Source of the DNA: Pascua guehoae | Lineage: Eukaryota > Basidiomycota > Tremellomycetes > Trichosporonales > Trichosporonaceae | Reading direction: 5' to 3' | Assembly (NCBI GenBank): GCA_001600415.1 | Contig: BCJX01000001.1 | Span: forward strand, 1,673,676-1,737,675 | Length of the DNA stretch: 64,000 nt | Shown: positions 53,111-64,000 of the stretch, one piece after another | Layout of the letters: every line of letters begins with the position of its first letter | Numbering within the stretch: the first letter of the stretch is position 1 | The notes under the pieces: model-generated | Databases searched by the model: none | Told to the model about the DNA's origin: nothing | Seen by the model: the letters and a program-made list of their open reading frames with translations, nothing else | Position numbers and translations under genes: made by a program

Positions 53111-54489
53111 CACAGTTTAAACCATTTGACCAGGCGCGCAATGATACCATGACCATACGCACAGCAGGCAAAGAGTAGGAAAAGCGCGGTGCGGGTAGAT
53201 TACGCATTGTGAGGATTACAGTAGATGCATCGGTTTGTCTTACGCCCATCACGATCACAAGCGAGTGACACGTGATGGCACGGTTGCCCGGTTGGCGCCG
53301 GTTACATGGCGAGAGTCGGGTGTGGCCGACTTGTGGTCAGTGCGAGCATGCGCGAGCGCGAATGCGTGCAAGCGGGACGGCAGGCAACCGCCAAGCTCCG
53401 AGGCCAAGGCTGGTGCACGGGTCGCCGCGCACGGCAAACGAATCAGCACTGGTAACGACGACTGATCGGCCGCAGCATGCAGTACCAACCACATGCGCAG
53501 TCGGCCGAGGTCCATCTCGGATCGGCGAGTATCGCGCAGTGCCGTGCGAGTGTGGCGTGCCCTCGTGCTGAACTTTTGTGGCCATCCTCCAACTCCCAAA
53601 ATCCCAATACTTCCATCCAACCTCGTATACTTCTCTTTGACCGACCAGGACAGTACGTCGACAAGTGGGTCAATTTCGCGCTGATTGATGCCGAGTGCTA
53701 CCGACAATATCTAAAGTTTGGTCTTCAACAGGACGTCGAATTGGACGTGTTCCCAACCAGTGTCACTGGGCCACCCCACAGAGTGGTCGTCTTGACGCCA
53801 CTTGACCTCCACCATCGCTCTCCTCGTTCACACCTTAACACCCCTGCGCCGCATGCCCGCAAGGTTGCCAACTTACGGACCTAAGGTACAGACTCCTACC
53901 CTCTATCTCCAACATACCAGTACCTACACCCATGCGCCACTCGCTTACGACTCCAACACACATTGGCAGCACACTGGCAAACTTGACTCATCAGTACTGC
54001 CACCCACAACCACACTCCCGCAACCACTCAGCAACATCTATCCTCTCACGACCGCAGACGACCATTAGTACCACGCCCCACACATTAGTAACTGCCACCC
54101 AGCAACAACCACACTCTCACTCTCACGAGGGGACAGAATACATCAGAAAAGTATACACAGCGGGCAAATGGACCGCCGGGGGCAGGTAGGGTTGGGTTTT
54201 GAGACTGAGGAACAAAAGGCCTGGACATGGGGCTGGCAGCGGGACATGGGGCTGCGAGCGCAAGGCGGACCGTATGGGTGACATGGTGTAGGTGCGGATA
54301 ATGCGGGGGGTATCCTGTGTCGACAATAGCATGGGGTGGGGGTGGAGAGAGGATAGGAGAGGTTGGGTTGGGGATCGCGGATGCGGATGAATGAGCTGCC
54401 TCGGAGTGGTAACAGTGGCGCGCATCGAGCGGATCCTGCTCGAGTTCGATCGACCTGGCTGACTTGGACGGTGCCGATAAGCCGACACC
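53111..54489. other. Convergent intergenic region
   Basis: This is about 1.4 kb between the convergent ends of SEY1 and CCC1. A 53,800-54,130 stretch is rich in CAC/ACC triplets on the plus strand (Thr/His-rich if translated) and looks like low-complexity sequence rather than a gene. I could not support an ORF. Confidence 0.45.
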
Positions 54490-55964
54490 TTACTCCTCGA
54501 CGCCGAGGAGCTTGACGAGGAAGAATGCGGCGGCGGCAGCAAAGCCACCGACGAGCATGGTGCTGACCGATCCCCAGAGGTAACCGCCGTATCCACCCGT
54601 GGCGCCGGTAAAGTAGGTCTTTGCGCCGCCAAAGATGAAGAGAACAATGCCAGTGACAATGGCCGACCACATGAGGCCGGTGAGGGCGTCGTCGGAGAAA
54701 GTGTAGGGGATCAGGGGGATCAGGCCGCCGATAAAGTACGAGAGACCAATGGTGAGTGCGGAAACCCAGAGACGGGAGCGGGGGACCTCCTCCATGCCCT
54801 CGCCAAACTTGAGGAGGAAGGCGGTGAGACCAATGTTGGGGTCGGCCTTGTCAATGACTTCGCCGCGCGAGCCCTCGTGGCCCTCGATGGCGGCACAGGC
54901 GTCGTCCTCGACCTCGCGGAGGTCCTCGGCGACGAGGCGCGAGAGACCCTCCTTGACACCGAGGGGGCCGAGGATGGCGTGCACCTCGCGCTCCATCTCG
55001 CCGTCGCATGAGCGCAGGACACGGTCGTGCGTTTGGCGGCGCAGGTAGTGGAAGTGGTCGAGCTCAGCCTGCGAGGCGACTGAATAGGGCGTTAGCGTGG
55101 AACAAGTGAGAATTGACAATAGTGAGACACGGGGGGTGTTTGGACTGTCCCCGCATTGCCACACGCGCGTCCTTGAGAAACTCACGGAAACCACCAACGC
55201 CCATCGAAATAGCACCCGCACAGAGTTCGGCCAGACCACCCGTGACGACGAGCTTTGCGTTGCCGAGGTAGGCCAGGCCGGCCGTGAGGGCAAACGGCAC
55301 AGTGAGACCGTCCGAGAGACCAATGATGCAGTCGCGAACAATCTCGGGGGCGATGAGGTGACGCTCGTCGTCGCCCTTGAGCTCCTTGCCTGGGTTGTCA
55401 GTATTTGATTGTCATTGGGAGTGGGTGCGTGTATCGTGGGTAGTCACGCTGGGGGGGGCGGGGCACCAAGTCGACAAACATCGAAGGAAAGTTGTCACGC
55501 CCGCCCATCGCGTGGTCACGCCCACGCCCACACCAAACCTTGCACACGCGACAACCGTGTTGCAGGCAGCATGCAACACTGCGCCCGCCTGGTCGTCTGG
55601 TCGCCACGCCAACGTGCTGCGCACGCTATCGGTACTCACAGCATGTGCCGCCACTGTGGTCGGCGCCGCACTTGGTGCCGAGGGGCTCGTCGCCGTGGAG
55701 GATTTCTTCGATGCGCTCGCGACGCGCCGAGCGGTTCGAGTGGAGCGACGAGCGGGACGAGGTGCGCTCAATCGTCCACACACCTTCGCTGTTGCCGCCG
55801 CTCTTGCCCTTGCGGAGGGGCACGGCCGCGCCGCCAGTGGAAGGCGTGAGCGTCGAGCCGCTGGCGCCCGAGCTGGAGCCGCCACAGCAGCCGCCGCCGT
55901 TCTTGCCCTTGCCGCCGCAGCAGCCAGACTTGTTGAGGAGGGGGGTACGCTCGTCCTGGCCCAT
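54490..55964 (-). CDS. CCC1: CCC1/VIT-family vacuolar iron/manganese transporter
   Basis: This transporter imports Fe2+/Mn2+ into the vacuole for storage and detoxification. Exons (minus) are 55964-55640, 55389-55186 and 55079-54490, giving 372 residues. The first VIT signature IVRDCIIGLSDGLTVPFALT, then GLAELCAGAISMGVGGFLAS, and the C-terminal helices (LTIGLSYFIGGLIPLIPYTF; YGGYLWGSVSTMLVGGFAAA) fit five membrane helices. The acidic cytosolic loop (residues ~195-265) carries EREVHAILGPL and LVAEDLREVEDD, corresponding to the metal-binding helices of plant VIT1. The extended N-terminus (~110 residues) has a Cys/Gly cluster GCCGGKGKNGGGCCGG and a second GTKCGADHSGGTCC, not typical of yeast Ccc1. 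Intron 1 is 250 nt. Confidence 0.93.
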
Positions 55965-58233
55965 GGTGTGAGAGAAGTATGGAGGTTGAGGTTGTCGAGG
56001 AAGGTGTTGAGAGAGGAGAGGGATGAAGAGGAATGAAGAAGAGGGAAGGGGGGGTTGGGGTTGAAGAAGGAAGATTAGTGTTGGGTTGGGGGTGGGGGTT
56101 GCCTGGTCGACGGGGGGAGTGTCTGGGTGAATGGAAATGGCGTAAAGAGGCGTGCAATCAGTCTTGGAGCCACCACCACGCTGTAGGCTTAGGAAATCGG
56201 CTATCCACCACCCAAATACACGCTGTGCTTTGCTTGGTCACGTCACCCCCCCCCCCCCCCCTTTCCTTCCTCCTTGCCAGGCCGAGGCCGATCGCGTCGA
56301 CGCCTCATCGGCAGTTTTTTTTTTACACGTTTTTGGTCCCGTTCCGGATTTGTTCCGTGGATTGGACCTGGCAGCCGCGTTTGCTTGCAAATACATTGAC
56401 GCTGGTTGGCTAGACGTCTACTCTGGACGCCACTATGCTTGGCGCTAGTGGCTCTGCTTACACCATGCATCACGCACGGTTCACCAGTGCCCTGCAGAGG
56501 GCGACCCAGAAGCAACCAGATAGCATGCGCAGAGCACCCCGCCGCCGTCTGGTGAGGAGGATGGGTTGTCTGTGGCGTTTTTTGGTGGCTAATCGCGTTC
56601 CTACCCAGGGAGGGAGTGGTGCATTGTTCGCCACTCGGCCGATCGCCCAGACGTGGTTGGACCAAAGACTTTGGATCCAGGGTGGAATATTGTGTGCCAA
56701 GAGATGGCAGCCGGCCGAATGTGGACCGTGCAGTCGGACAACAAACACCACATGCCGTGAATAGCCATCCACGTCCGATCCGACCCTGCAATACCATGCA
56801 TATATAACGGTGCGAACATCTAGTCTTGTAGCGAATGGGTGCATGTTCAATTGTCATACACGCTCTGGCCGTCGCACTGCCGCGTACTGGCGACACCTGC
56901 ACAGTTTCCCACTCGCCAGTGCGCACGGGTGCCGGGCCGCCGTGTAGCCATGTGGCAAGCAAGTGGTGGCCCGTGTCCCCAATGCAGCTGGCATCTGGCA
57001 AGTCACAAACCGACGCGCTCGATGCAAGCATCTTGTGGAATCCTAGCTCCAGCTACGGAAGCACTCGGTTGCCTCGAGTCTGCCACCTCAACTGCCTGTT
57101 GTACGCCATGCTAACACTTTCACAATGTGCACCCACTCCAAGTCTGGGTGGTAGGACCAGCATACCAGCGACCAGCGGCCAGTGGCCGGTAGTACGCAGC
57201 AACCAGACGCCTTGTTCCACATTGCCATTGAGTGACAAACAGTCGTGGCGCACAACGCGCGCAGCAGAGTCACCTGGCCAAAACTTGCCCAGCTATATTA
57301 CTGTACCTCTGCCCCGCATCACTTCTCTGCTGTCGAAGTTTTGCATAAACAGACGCCTGGCAAGTGGGGGGGTGGGACCTTCCCGGCTTCCTCTCAGGGC
57401 AAGGCACGAAAAACCCATCAGGGCAAGCGACTGTTGTTTTTCCTCTCCGAAAAACATATTGATAAGAGAAAGAGTTGACTGTGGGTGTCCTTTGTCTGGG
57501 TCCAAGGTCATTAGAAAAGGCGGCTAATGTGCCTCACCAGACTTGAAATCACCGACCGAGTCTCCCTGTGGAGCAAGGAGCACGGTCAATGCCGCGTGCC
57601 TGACAGCGGTCGGGACCCCGCCAGTCCCCACTGCCGCTGTAATGTCCCTGGATGCCGAGGCCACTGCCGCTGCCGCTTGCCGCAAAAGAGACGTCACACT
57701 CCATCTAACCCCACCTCGAAAGTGCTCAAAGGCCCCCGACTTTTCTTTTCCTCTGGCTCCGGCCGCACCCTCCGCACCCCCGGCCAGAGCCGCTCGGGAT
57801 ATCCATGGCGGTATGGGGCCCATGTATGTCCTTTGTGCTTCAGACGAGCCAGAAGAAAAAAAAAAAAAAAGTATGCCCTGTAAAAGTTCCCAGGCTGTCA
57901 GGAGTTGTCTGCTGGCTGGCTGAGGACATGACACTGTGGCTGTGGCATGCGGCAGTGACGCGCCGCACGCCCAAAACGCCACTATTCCCAGCGCGCGCCG
58001 CGATACCCACGACGCGTGGGTGGGGTTTTGTGACAATCCATCGTTCTTGTACTGCGTGCCCATCGTTCCGTTCTGCTCTCTCCTGTTCACATCGTCGCTT
58101 CGTTTCGTTCCGCTTCGTTCTGCCTCGTTTACTTGTCGCCACCATTCTGCTCCTGGCCATTCTCTAGTGTACCCTTCCCCCCACAACCTCGCTCTTCCCA
58201 CCTCTACCCCCGCCCAACACCCCGGCCTCCGCG
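55965..58233. promoter_or_regulatory. Long divergent intergenic region CCC1 / FAD oxidoreductase
   Basis: This is about 2.3 kb between divergent genes. The CCC1 leader is strongly purine-rich on the plus strand (GAGGAA, GGGGGTTGGGG near 55,980-56,110). A poly-C tract lies at 56247-56261 and a TATATAA at 56800. The oxidoreductase leader (58,060-58,230) is CT-rich with TCGTTTCGTTCCGCTTCGTT repeats. ORFs near 56,835-57,527 look unconserved, and I could not support a gene. Confidence 0.45.
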
Positions 58234-61200
58234 ATGCGTGTCGCCATTGTCGGCTCGGGCATCTCGGGCCTCTCGGCCTGCTGGGTACGTCCTCGCCGCT
58301 CGTCGCCGGCCCACGCTCCACCGCTAACGCCCAGATGCTCAAGCAGCACTCGGACCACGAGGTCAACGTATACGAAAAGGCAGCCGTCGCCGGCGGCGAT
58401 GCCCAGACGGTCGAGTTTCGGCGTGCGTAAGCCTCCGGGGGCTCGAGGCGTGGGTGGACGTGCGAAGGGAGCCAGAGGACGGGCCATGCGAGACTGTCAC
58501 CCGGCCCCGCCTCCGCCCCGAGCTCGCGCTCCCACGCCCCGCTCCACTGCTCGTGTGTACCTGTGCTGACATGCAGGCGACGGCAAGGAGGACTGTACCG
58601 TCGACACGTGAGTACGCCCGACGCAGGCGTGGGCTTGCATAGATTGGCATGATGCTGACCCCGCAGAGGCTTCGTGAGTACGCCCCAGACACGCCGAGCG
58701 TCGGCCCCGGCGCCCGCGTCCCCGCAACAGCTCCACACGCCGGCTCCACACTCGGGCGCAGCGCACACCAACTCCTCCTCACCCCCTGACCTGACCGTAC
58801 TCACACACAGATGACGTTCAACCCCGCGGCGTCGCCCAACCTCCTCCGCTTTCTCAAGCTCATGGGCATCCCCCTCACCAAGGTCGACATGTCGCTCGCC
58901 GTGTCGGGCGAGGTGGTGTGGTCGACCAAGCGGGCCGGTCTGTCTCTGCAGAACATGTGAGTGGAGCGGGTGTGGGTGCTTCTGGGATGGGATGTGGAGT
59001 TGTGTGGGGCAAACATTCGTTGTCGGTAATGCGATGCGGGTGGAGGTGTGTCAACACACCGCCTGCAAAGTCGTGTGACGGGGCGTGGAGCTTGGTGGTC
59101 GAAGCGGATCGGCTGCCGTTGAGATCGCCCGCGTTGGTGGGGGCCGTTTGGCCTGCAGTGGCTTTGGCGATGCCCCATGTTCTGCGTACTGCGAGTGATT
59201 CGCGTGAAGAAGCACGGTTGTGACTTGTGGTTCGCACACTTGGCTGAGCGGGGCTGTGGTTCAATCGTGGAGTTCGTGCAAAGCCAACGCTGCCTACATC
59301 TCGCGGAGATGAAGCCGCAGGCGGAAGAAGCAAAGAAGCGAAGACGCCTATACCCGAGCTATGAAACAACACACAACCGCGCCTACTACGCAAAACAGAG
59401 CGCTGCGATGTGGAGCGTGATGAGACACCCCGTCACAAGTTCGCCACAGACACAGACACCTAACATTCCCAGCCTCAACCCCCGCGCATGGCGCACAGCA
59501 TGGGACGCGACCCGCTTTGCGTGCTTTGCGCCCGACCTCCTGGGCGCTCCCGACGGCATGGACATTACGCTCAACACGTACCTCGAGCGCGAAAAGTACA
59601 GCCGTGGCTTTTTCGAAGACTTCCTTCTTGTGAGTGTGCCGTTGGCTTTTGGCGTTGTGCAAGTTGTGTGGCAGATTGCTGACCTTGCAGCCCCTGATTA
59701 CGGCGCTGTGGCTCGTTCCCGATGACCTCACGGCGCTCAACATGCCCGCTGCGGCGGTCGTGCGCGGCCTGCGCGACAATGAGATGCTGGCGTTTACGGC
59801 CAAGCCCCAGTGGATGTCGATCGAGGGTGGCGCGTGAGTATCCTTTATGCGTGGCCGTGCGTCGTGGCCGTGCGTCACGGGGGTCACGGAGGGCCGTGCA
59901 CTCCTAGTGGAGTGGTCTATATGGCACCCCTCCTCGCTGCCTGTCCGCGGCCTCGGTGTAGAAGTAGCTGACCCCACAGCAAGACGTTTGTCAATGCCAT
60001 GGCGAGCGTGCTCCCGTCGTACAACCTTCACCTGAACACGGAGATTGTCTCGATCACATCGCACGACTACGGCGTGCGTCTCGTGGAAGCCTCTGGTGCA
60101 AACCACGTCTACGACCATGTAATCCTTGCGTGAGTCACCGCAAACTCGGCCTTGCACTTAAAACGCGCACATGAAATACATTGTGAAGAAACACCCCTGC
60201 TAACAGCAGGATCCCGTCGGACACGGCCCTCGCCCTCCTGCAGCGCGGCGGCTGGGCGTCGCCCGAGGAGGAAAAGGCCCTGCGCGGCGTGACGTGGCAC
60301 TCGATCGAGGCCGAGCTGCACGGCGAGCCGGCGCCGCTGAACGGCGACGCTGGCGACGCTGGCCCCTCGGCGCAGCAGGTGTTTGCGACCAAGCCGACGG
60401 CCGCGATCCAGTACGTCGCCACCCCGGCCCCGCCAGCGTACGACACGTCTGCTCCCGCGAGCAAGCTCCATGTGTCTCTGTGAGTGCCCCCTCCCCAACC
60501 CCTTACGACCACCGCCCAGTGCGGCGTGCGCTAACGCCCAGGACATACTCGATGAACGCGCTCCACCACCTCTCGCTCGCCCGCCACGGCCCCGTCCTCC
60601 TCACCGTCAACCCCGCGACGCCCCCGCGCGCCAACGGCACCGACGACGAGACGGCCCTCACGCACCCCGAGGCGCAGCGGTGGCGCACCTCTGCGCCCCT
60701 GCCGGCAGTGCACACGGACGACTCGGTCGCCCTGGCCGAGATCCAGAACACGCGCCGCATCGCGTACACGGGCGCGTGGGCGGGTCTCGGGCGTGCCGAG
60801 GACGCAGTGACGAGCGCGTACGCGCTCGTCACGCGCGAGCCGTTTGGTGCCGACCGTCCATTTGCCCTCGAGGGCGACGCCGCCGCGAGCGAGCGCGCCG
60901 AGCGGACTGAGCGTGAGGGCGAGGGCGAGCAGCCCCAGTCCCAGACCCAGACCCAGCCCGAAACCCAGACCCAGACACCCACGCCCACGCCCTCGCGCAC
61001 CCCCTCCCCCGCACCCACCACCCCGACCCCTCCCCCGCCATCGCGCGCGACGCGCCTCGCCGTCGCGACGGGCGAGTGCACGCGCCGCGCCCTCGCGCCC
61101 GCCTGGCCGCTGCTTGCGTGGCCCGTCGTGATTGCCCTCCTCGCGACCGAGTGGGGCGTGCGTCTCTCCCCGCTCCCGCTCCTCTTTGGCCGCGCGGGCG

Positions 61201-61259
61201 CGCGCCGCGTCCGCCAGAGCATCCGCGACATGCGCACGTGCTGGCTCAAGTCGGCGTAA
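58234..61259 (+). CDS. FAD-dependent amine-oxidase-like oxidoreductase (COG2907 type)
   Basis: A flavoprotein of the amine-oxidase fold; the substrate is unknown. Ten exons (58234-58284, 58335-58422, 58577-58607, 58667-58673, 58811-58956, 59473-59629, 59691-59833, 59980-60129, 60210-60479, 60542-61259) give 586 residues. The Rossmann start is MRVAIVGSGISGLSACW, followed by HEVNVYEKAAVAGGDAQTVE and VDTGFMTFNPAASPNLLRFL, the usual FAD-binding and substrate-entry pattern. Exon 4 is only 7 nt (AGGCTTC) and rebuilds the Thr-Gly-Phe of VDTGF; without it the frame breaks. ALNMPAAAVVRGLRDN and WMSIEGGAKTFVNAMASVLP are further family stretches. A QTQTQ/TPTPSR linker near residues 485-525 and a hydrophobic segment near 540-560 suggest a membrane anchor. 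Bacterial members often adjoin fatty-acid cyclopropanation genes; no such neighbour is seen here. Confidence 0.85.
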
Positions 61260-61777
61260 GCTCGGTGGCAGAGGGGGAGGGCTAAATGTCCCAGAACGGC
61301 ACGAGCGTTTGGCCCTGCGAGAGTGTCGGTGTGAGGCGAATGGCGGGCGTTCGAAGGAGAGGTTGGGCCTGGAGAGGTTTTCGTCCCGCCAGAGGTTTGT
61401 CGGAAATGGGCACAGTGCCGCATGAGTGGACGCACGGGTGCCCTGTATATAGATGCGATGGGTAATACACAGACGTAGAGATTCCAGACTGCGAGGACCG
61501 GCGTGCCATAGATTGCTCGTGTGATACATTATGCCAGGTGGACTTTGATTCCTTCAGTGGGGTTTGGTTTTGGTTTTGTTGTGGTTTTCTGCAGCGATGT
61601 CGTCGCGCAAACTGAGGCTAGTGTACATGTTCATGTCGTACAATCTACCTTCTATTGATTACAGCACCTACGCGATCCACCACTCAAACCCTCACCCACA
61701 CCCCCGACTTCACCCCCACCGACTACCCTACCCCTTTCTCTCCCTATCACCCACCCATCCCCCAGCCCCACCCCACA
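61260..61777. other. Convergent intergenic region
   Basis: This is about 520 nt between the convergent oxidoreductase and ATR genes. A CACCCACACCCCC-rich stretch lies just downstream of the ATR stop codon. No gene is seen. Confidence 0.5.
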
Positions 61778-64000
61778 CTACAGCCACGGCGCCCAGCCGA
61801 CGTACATCAGGCCCAGGTTGCCCGTATCCGTCGCGGCCTTGATGAGCGCCTCGACCTGGTTTGGCACCGTGGCGACCGTCTCGCCGCTGACGCCGCGGAG
61901 CTTCTTCTCGATTGGACGCAGGTTTCGGTCGGCGCTGTTGCGCACGTCCTTTTCCGTCTTTGCTCTGCTGCCCTTTGTCCACTCGGAGAGCGGGTCGTGG
62001 ACAAACGCCTCGAGCACGCTCATGAGCGAGTCGCCGTTGGAGCGCAAAATGTCCATGGTAATTTCGGCCGCCTTGCGGAAAACACCTGGGAGAGTAAGTA
62101 TGCTGGTCCGTTCCTACTTCCCGAGACTCACCCTCGACGCCCGTCACACCCAGCGCGTCCACCATGTTTTGCGTGAGACGGAACGGCACGCGCTCGGGAA
62201 TCTCAAACGTCTTGGCCTTGTCAAACAGGCAGTTCAGGTCGACATGCACCGTATCGCCCGTGGTACCGTCAAAGAGAATATTCTCGCCGTGGCGGTCACC
62301 CAGGCCCAGCACGTAGCCGATCATCGACATGACAGCTAACGTGCGCGCATAGTTGGTGCGGCTGTTGAGCCATGCCGACGGCTCGGGCCACGTGTTCAGG
62401 AACCACTCGTGGAAGACGGTGGGGCGGTACATTGGCAGAATCTTGGCCTTGAACGCAGCAACCAACTCCTTGCCTCCATCTTTATGCTTGTGTGGGTCTA
62501 ACAAGTTTGCAATTTCAGACGTCTAAATGTCAGCCGCAGTGTGAATGGCATGTACACTCACGTAGACCTTTTTCTTGTACCGCTCGTAATAGAGCTTTTC
62601 GAGAATGCTCTTGAGTGCGTTCGTGTGGCTGACCCATTCGATCAAACCACAATCCTCGTTCAGAGGCATGACCGCATACGTGCGAATGTATAGGTGACGG
62701 CGGCGACCTTCAGACGACGATTTGAGGAACTTGTTGATCATCGAATTAAAGTCCATCAGACGTGCGTCCTTGCGCAGGTCGTCGTGCGGCTTGCATAGGA
62801 ACGGATAGCGCCGGCCATCCGAACCTTTGAACACCAACTTCTTTGGCTTCTGCAGGGAAGGCATAATCTCGATTCGGTCACTGATATCTGGACCGGTGAG
62901 CAAACAGCGACACATCGTGTGGGGCACTTACCAATGATTGTGACCGGTGCCTGGGGGAACGCAATATGTTGCTTGATATACTGTCCCGTTGGGAGTACGG
63001 CAGTGAGCGCATCCTGGAGCGGCATGATCATAGTCGAAGAGAACGCCCTCCGGACGTAGGGGAAGCGTTGGTCGATAGAAATCTCGCGCGTGTTACTTGG
63101 GGGCGGATCCTCTGCGAGCCGAAGAAGCATAGACGAGAGCCGCTTGGCGTCATCGATGCGGTTCTGTAGGTCCGTGTTGGAGCCATTCTGCAGTACTGTT
63201 AGCATGGTTCGTTGCCAACATGGACACTCACAACCGCCTTCTTCAGGATAACCTCTGCCACCTGCTGTCGATCCTTGCGCTTGGAATTGACCGCGCCTAC
63301 CATGGGCCACAGGGCTTGTGCAGGGTAGTCTCGGATGACACGGTAGACGAGCCTGACCAGCGTGTCTTGAACCTCCTTGTTTGAGTGGGTAATGCGCGAG
63401 ACCATTTGCGGAAACGCCGTCAGGAACTGATATGTCTGAATCTTGCCACTCGACTTTTCCATGAGGCGCGTGATTGCCTGCAGGTTGCGGAGCACTCGAG
63501 GTCGCTTTTTCAAGTCCTTGATGTCGCCCAGGTCGAGCCACACAGTAAGGAGACGCGGCATGGTCTGGTAAATGTACTTGACACCCCGCTCGAGCGCCTT
63601 GTGATAGTACACGCAGGTAAAGTGGCGGTACGCCGCAATGTCCTCCAGGTCGGTCTCAGACGCAGCAAGCGTGTCATAGTACCGTCCAAGGTGGAAGAAT
63701 GGCGACTCTAGTGTTTCGCCGAGCGTCGTGGCCGCTTGAAACCGCCGAATGACGTCGTTCTGATCAAAGCGTCCCGACTCGTGCTGCCAGCGTGCCTCGA
63801 GCAGGACTGCCTTGGCCAGGCTACGGTCGCGCCGAAAGTCGTCTTCCGTCTTGCGTCCATCTCCAGAAGTGAGATCGACAACATCCGAGTTGTCAGACAG
63901 GCTGATGAGGCGGTCGACAGGGTGTTCGAGTTCACGAAGCGCCTTGAGAATACCGCCATGCTCATGCACGAGTTTGGCCTGCTGGACAAACGCAAACGGT
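61778..64000 (-). CDS. ATR: ATR/Mec1/Rad3 checkpoint kinase, C-terminal part
   Basis: This PI3K-related Ser/Thr kinase senses RPA-coated single-stranded DNA and triggers the replication and DNA-damage checkpoint. The gene runs off the right edge, so only the C-terminus is present. Exons (minus) are >64000-63232, 63187-62932, 62887-62562, 62522-62132 and 62085-61778, all in phase, about 680 residues. The FAT region includes [20 protein letters not shown] and [17 protein letters not shown]. The kinase domain has [40 protein letters not shown], catalytic [13 protein letters not shown] and the DFG-equivalent [10 protein letters not shown]. The FATC end is [14 protein letters not shown] rather than ATM or TOR is supported by HVDLNCLF and the GWAPWL terminus. 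Upstream exons (HEAT repeats, ATRIP-binding part) lie outside the window. Confidence 0.93.

Noticed and set aside
56835..57527. 230-codon plus-strand frame downstream of a TATATAA
   Set aside because: Protein reading is unlike any family, has no supporting introns, and sits in a long intergenic region. The TATA-like site alone is weak support.
57524..58804. 426-codon minus-strand frame upstream of and overlapping the FAD oxidoreductase
   Set aside because: It overlaps five real exons of the plus-strand gene and a promoter region. Composition is low-complexity and no domain is visible.
1..64000. CRISPR arrays, phage genes, bacterial operons, defence islands
   Set aside because: The window is eukaryotic throughout. 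The regular repeats seen are micro- or minisatellites without spacer structure.

Overview
This window is nuclear DNA of a fungus, most likely a basidiomycete yeast of the Tremellomycetes (Trichosporonales fits best; this placement is inferred, not tested). The signs are GC-rich coding sequence, genes packed on both strands, many short introns (about 36-120 nt) with GTGAGT/GTAAGT/GTATGT donors and CTAAC/CTGAC-type branch sites, and a CAP10-type GT90 glycosyltransferase. No prokaryotic operon, CRISPR array, viral genome or intact transposon is visible. I spliced almost every gene by hand. Each quoted model stays in frame across all junctions and gives a whole number of codons.

Layout. 0-12 kb: 3' part of a myosin regulatory light chain gene (+), ADE4 (-), VPS54 (+), and a BAH-containing DNA cytosine-5 methyltransferase (-). 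12-29 kb: complex I 24-kDa subunit (+), then APC1, RNR1 and NOP56, all on the minus strand. 29-36 kb: tRNase Z (+), a Cys-rich C-terminally anchored protein (-), a small uncertain gene (-), and relic-rich intergenic DNA. 36-46 kb: a NIPA-type magnesium transporter (+) containing an assembly gap, a CAP10-like GT90 (-), and an uncharacterised disordered protein (-). 46-64 kb: COX4 (+), RPB9 (-) divergent from SEY1 (+), CCC1 (-), a COG2907-type FAD oxidoreductase (+), and the 3' part of an ATR/Mec1/Rad3 kinase gene (-).

Most genes are housekeeping and do not form a pathway cluster. Some are loosely linked by process: APC1, RNR1 and ATR in the cell cycle and replication stress; NOP56, tRNase Z and RPB9 in RNA metabolism; the 24-kDa subunit and COX4 in respiration; VPS54, SEY1 and CCC1 in endomembranes.

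The most unusual signals are splicing oddities that gene finders would miss: an ADE4 start codon split A|TG by an intron, a 7-nt internal exon in the FAD oxidoreductase, and 12-, 16- and 22-nt exons in RNR1, tRNase Z and RPB9. Others are an apparently intact BAH-type DNA methyltransferase whose catalytic Cys codon is split by an intron, a decayed tRNA just upstream of the tRNase Z start codon, and four degenerate copies of a short element that looks like former coding sequence. I found no convincing wholly new multi-gene system.
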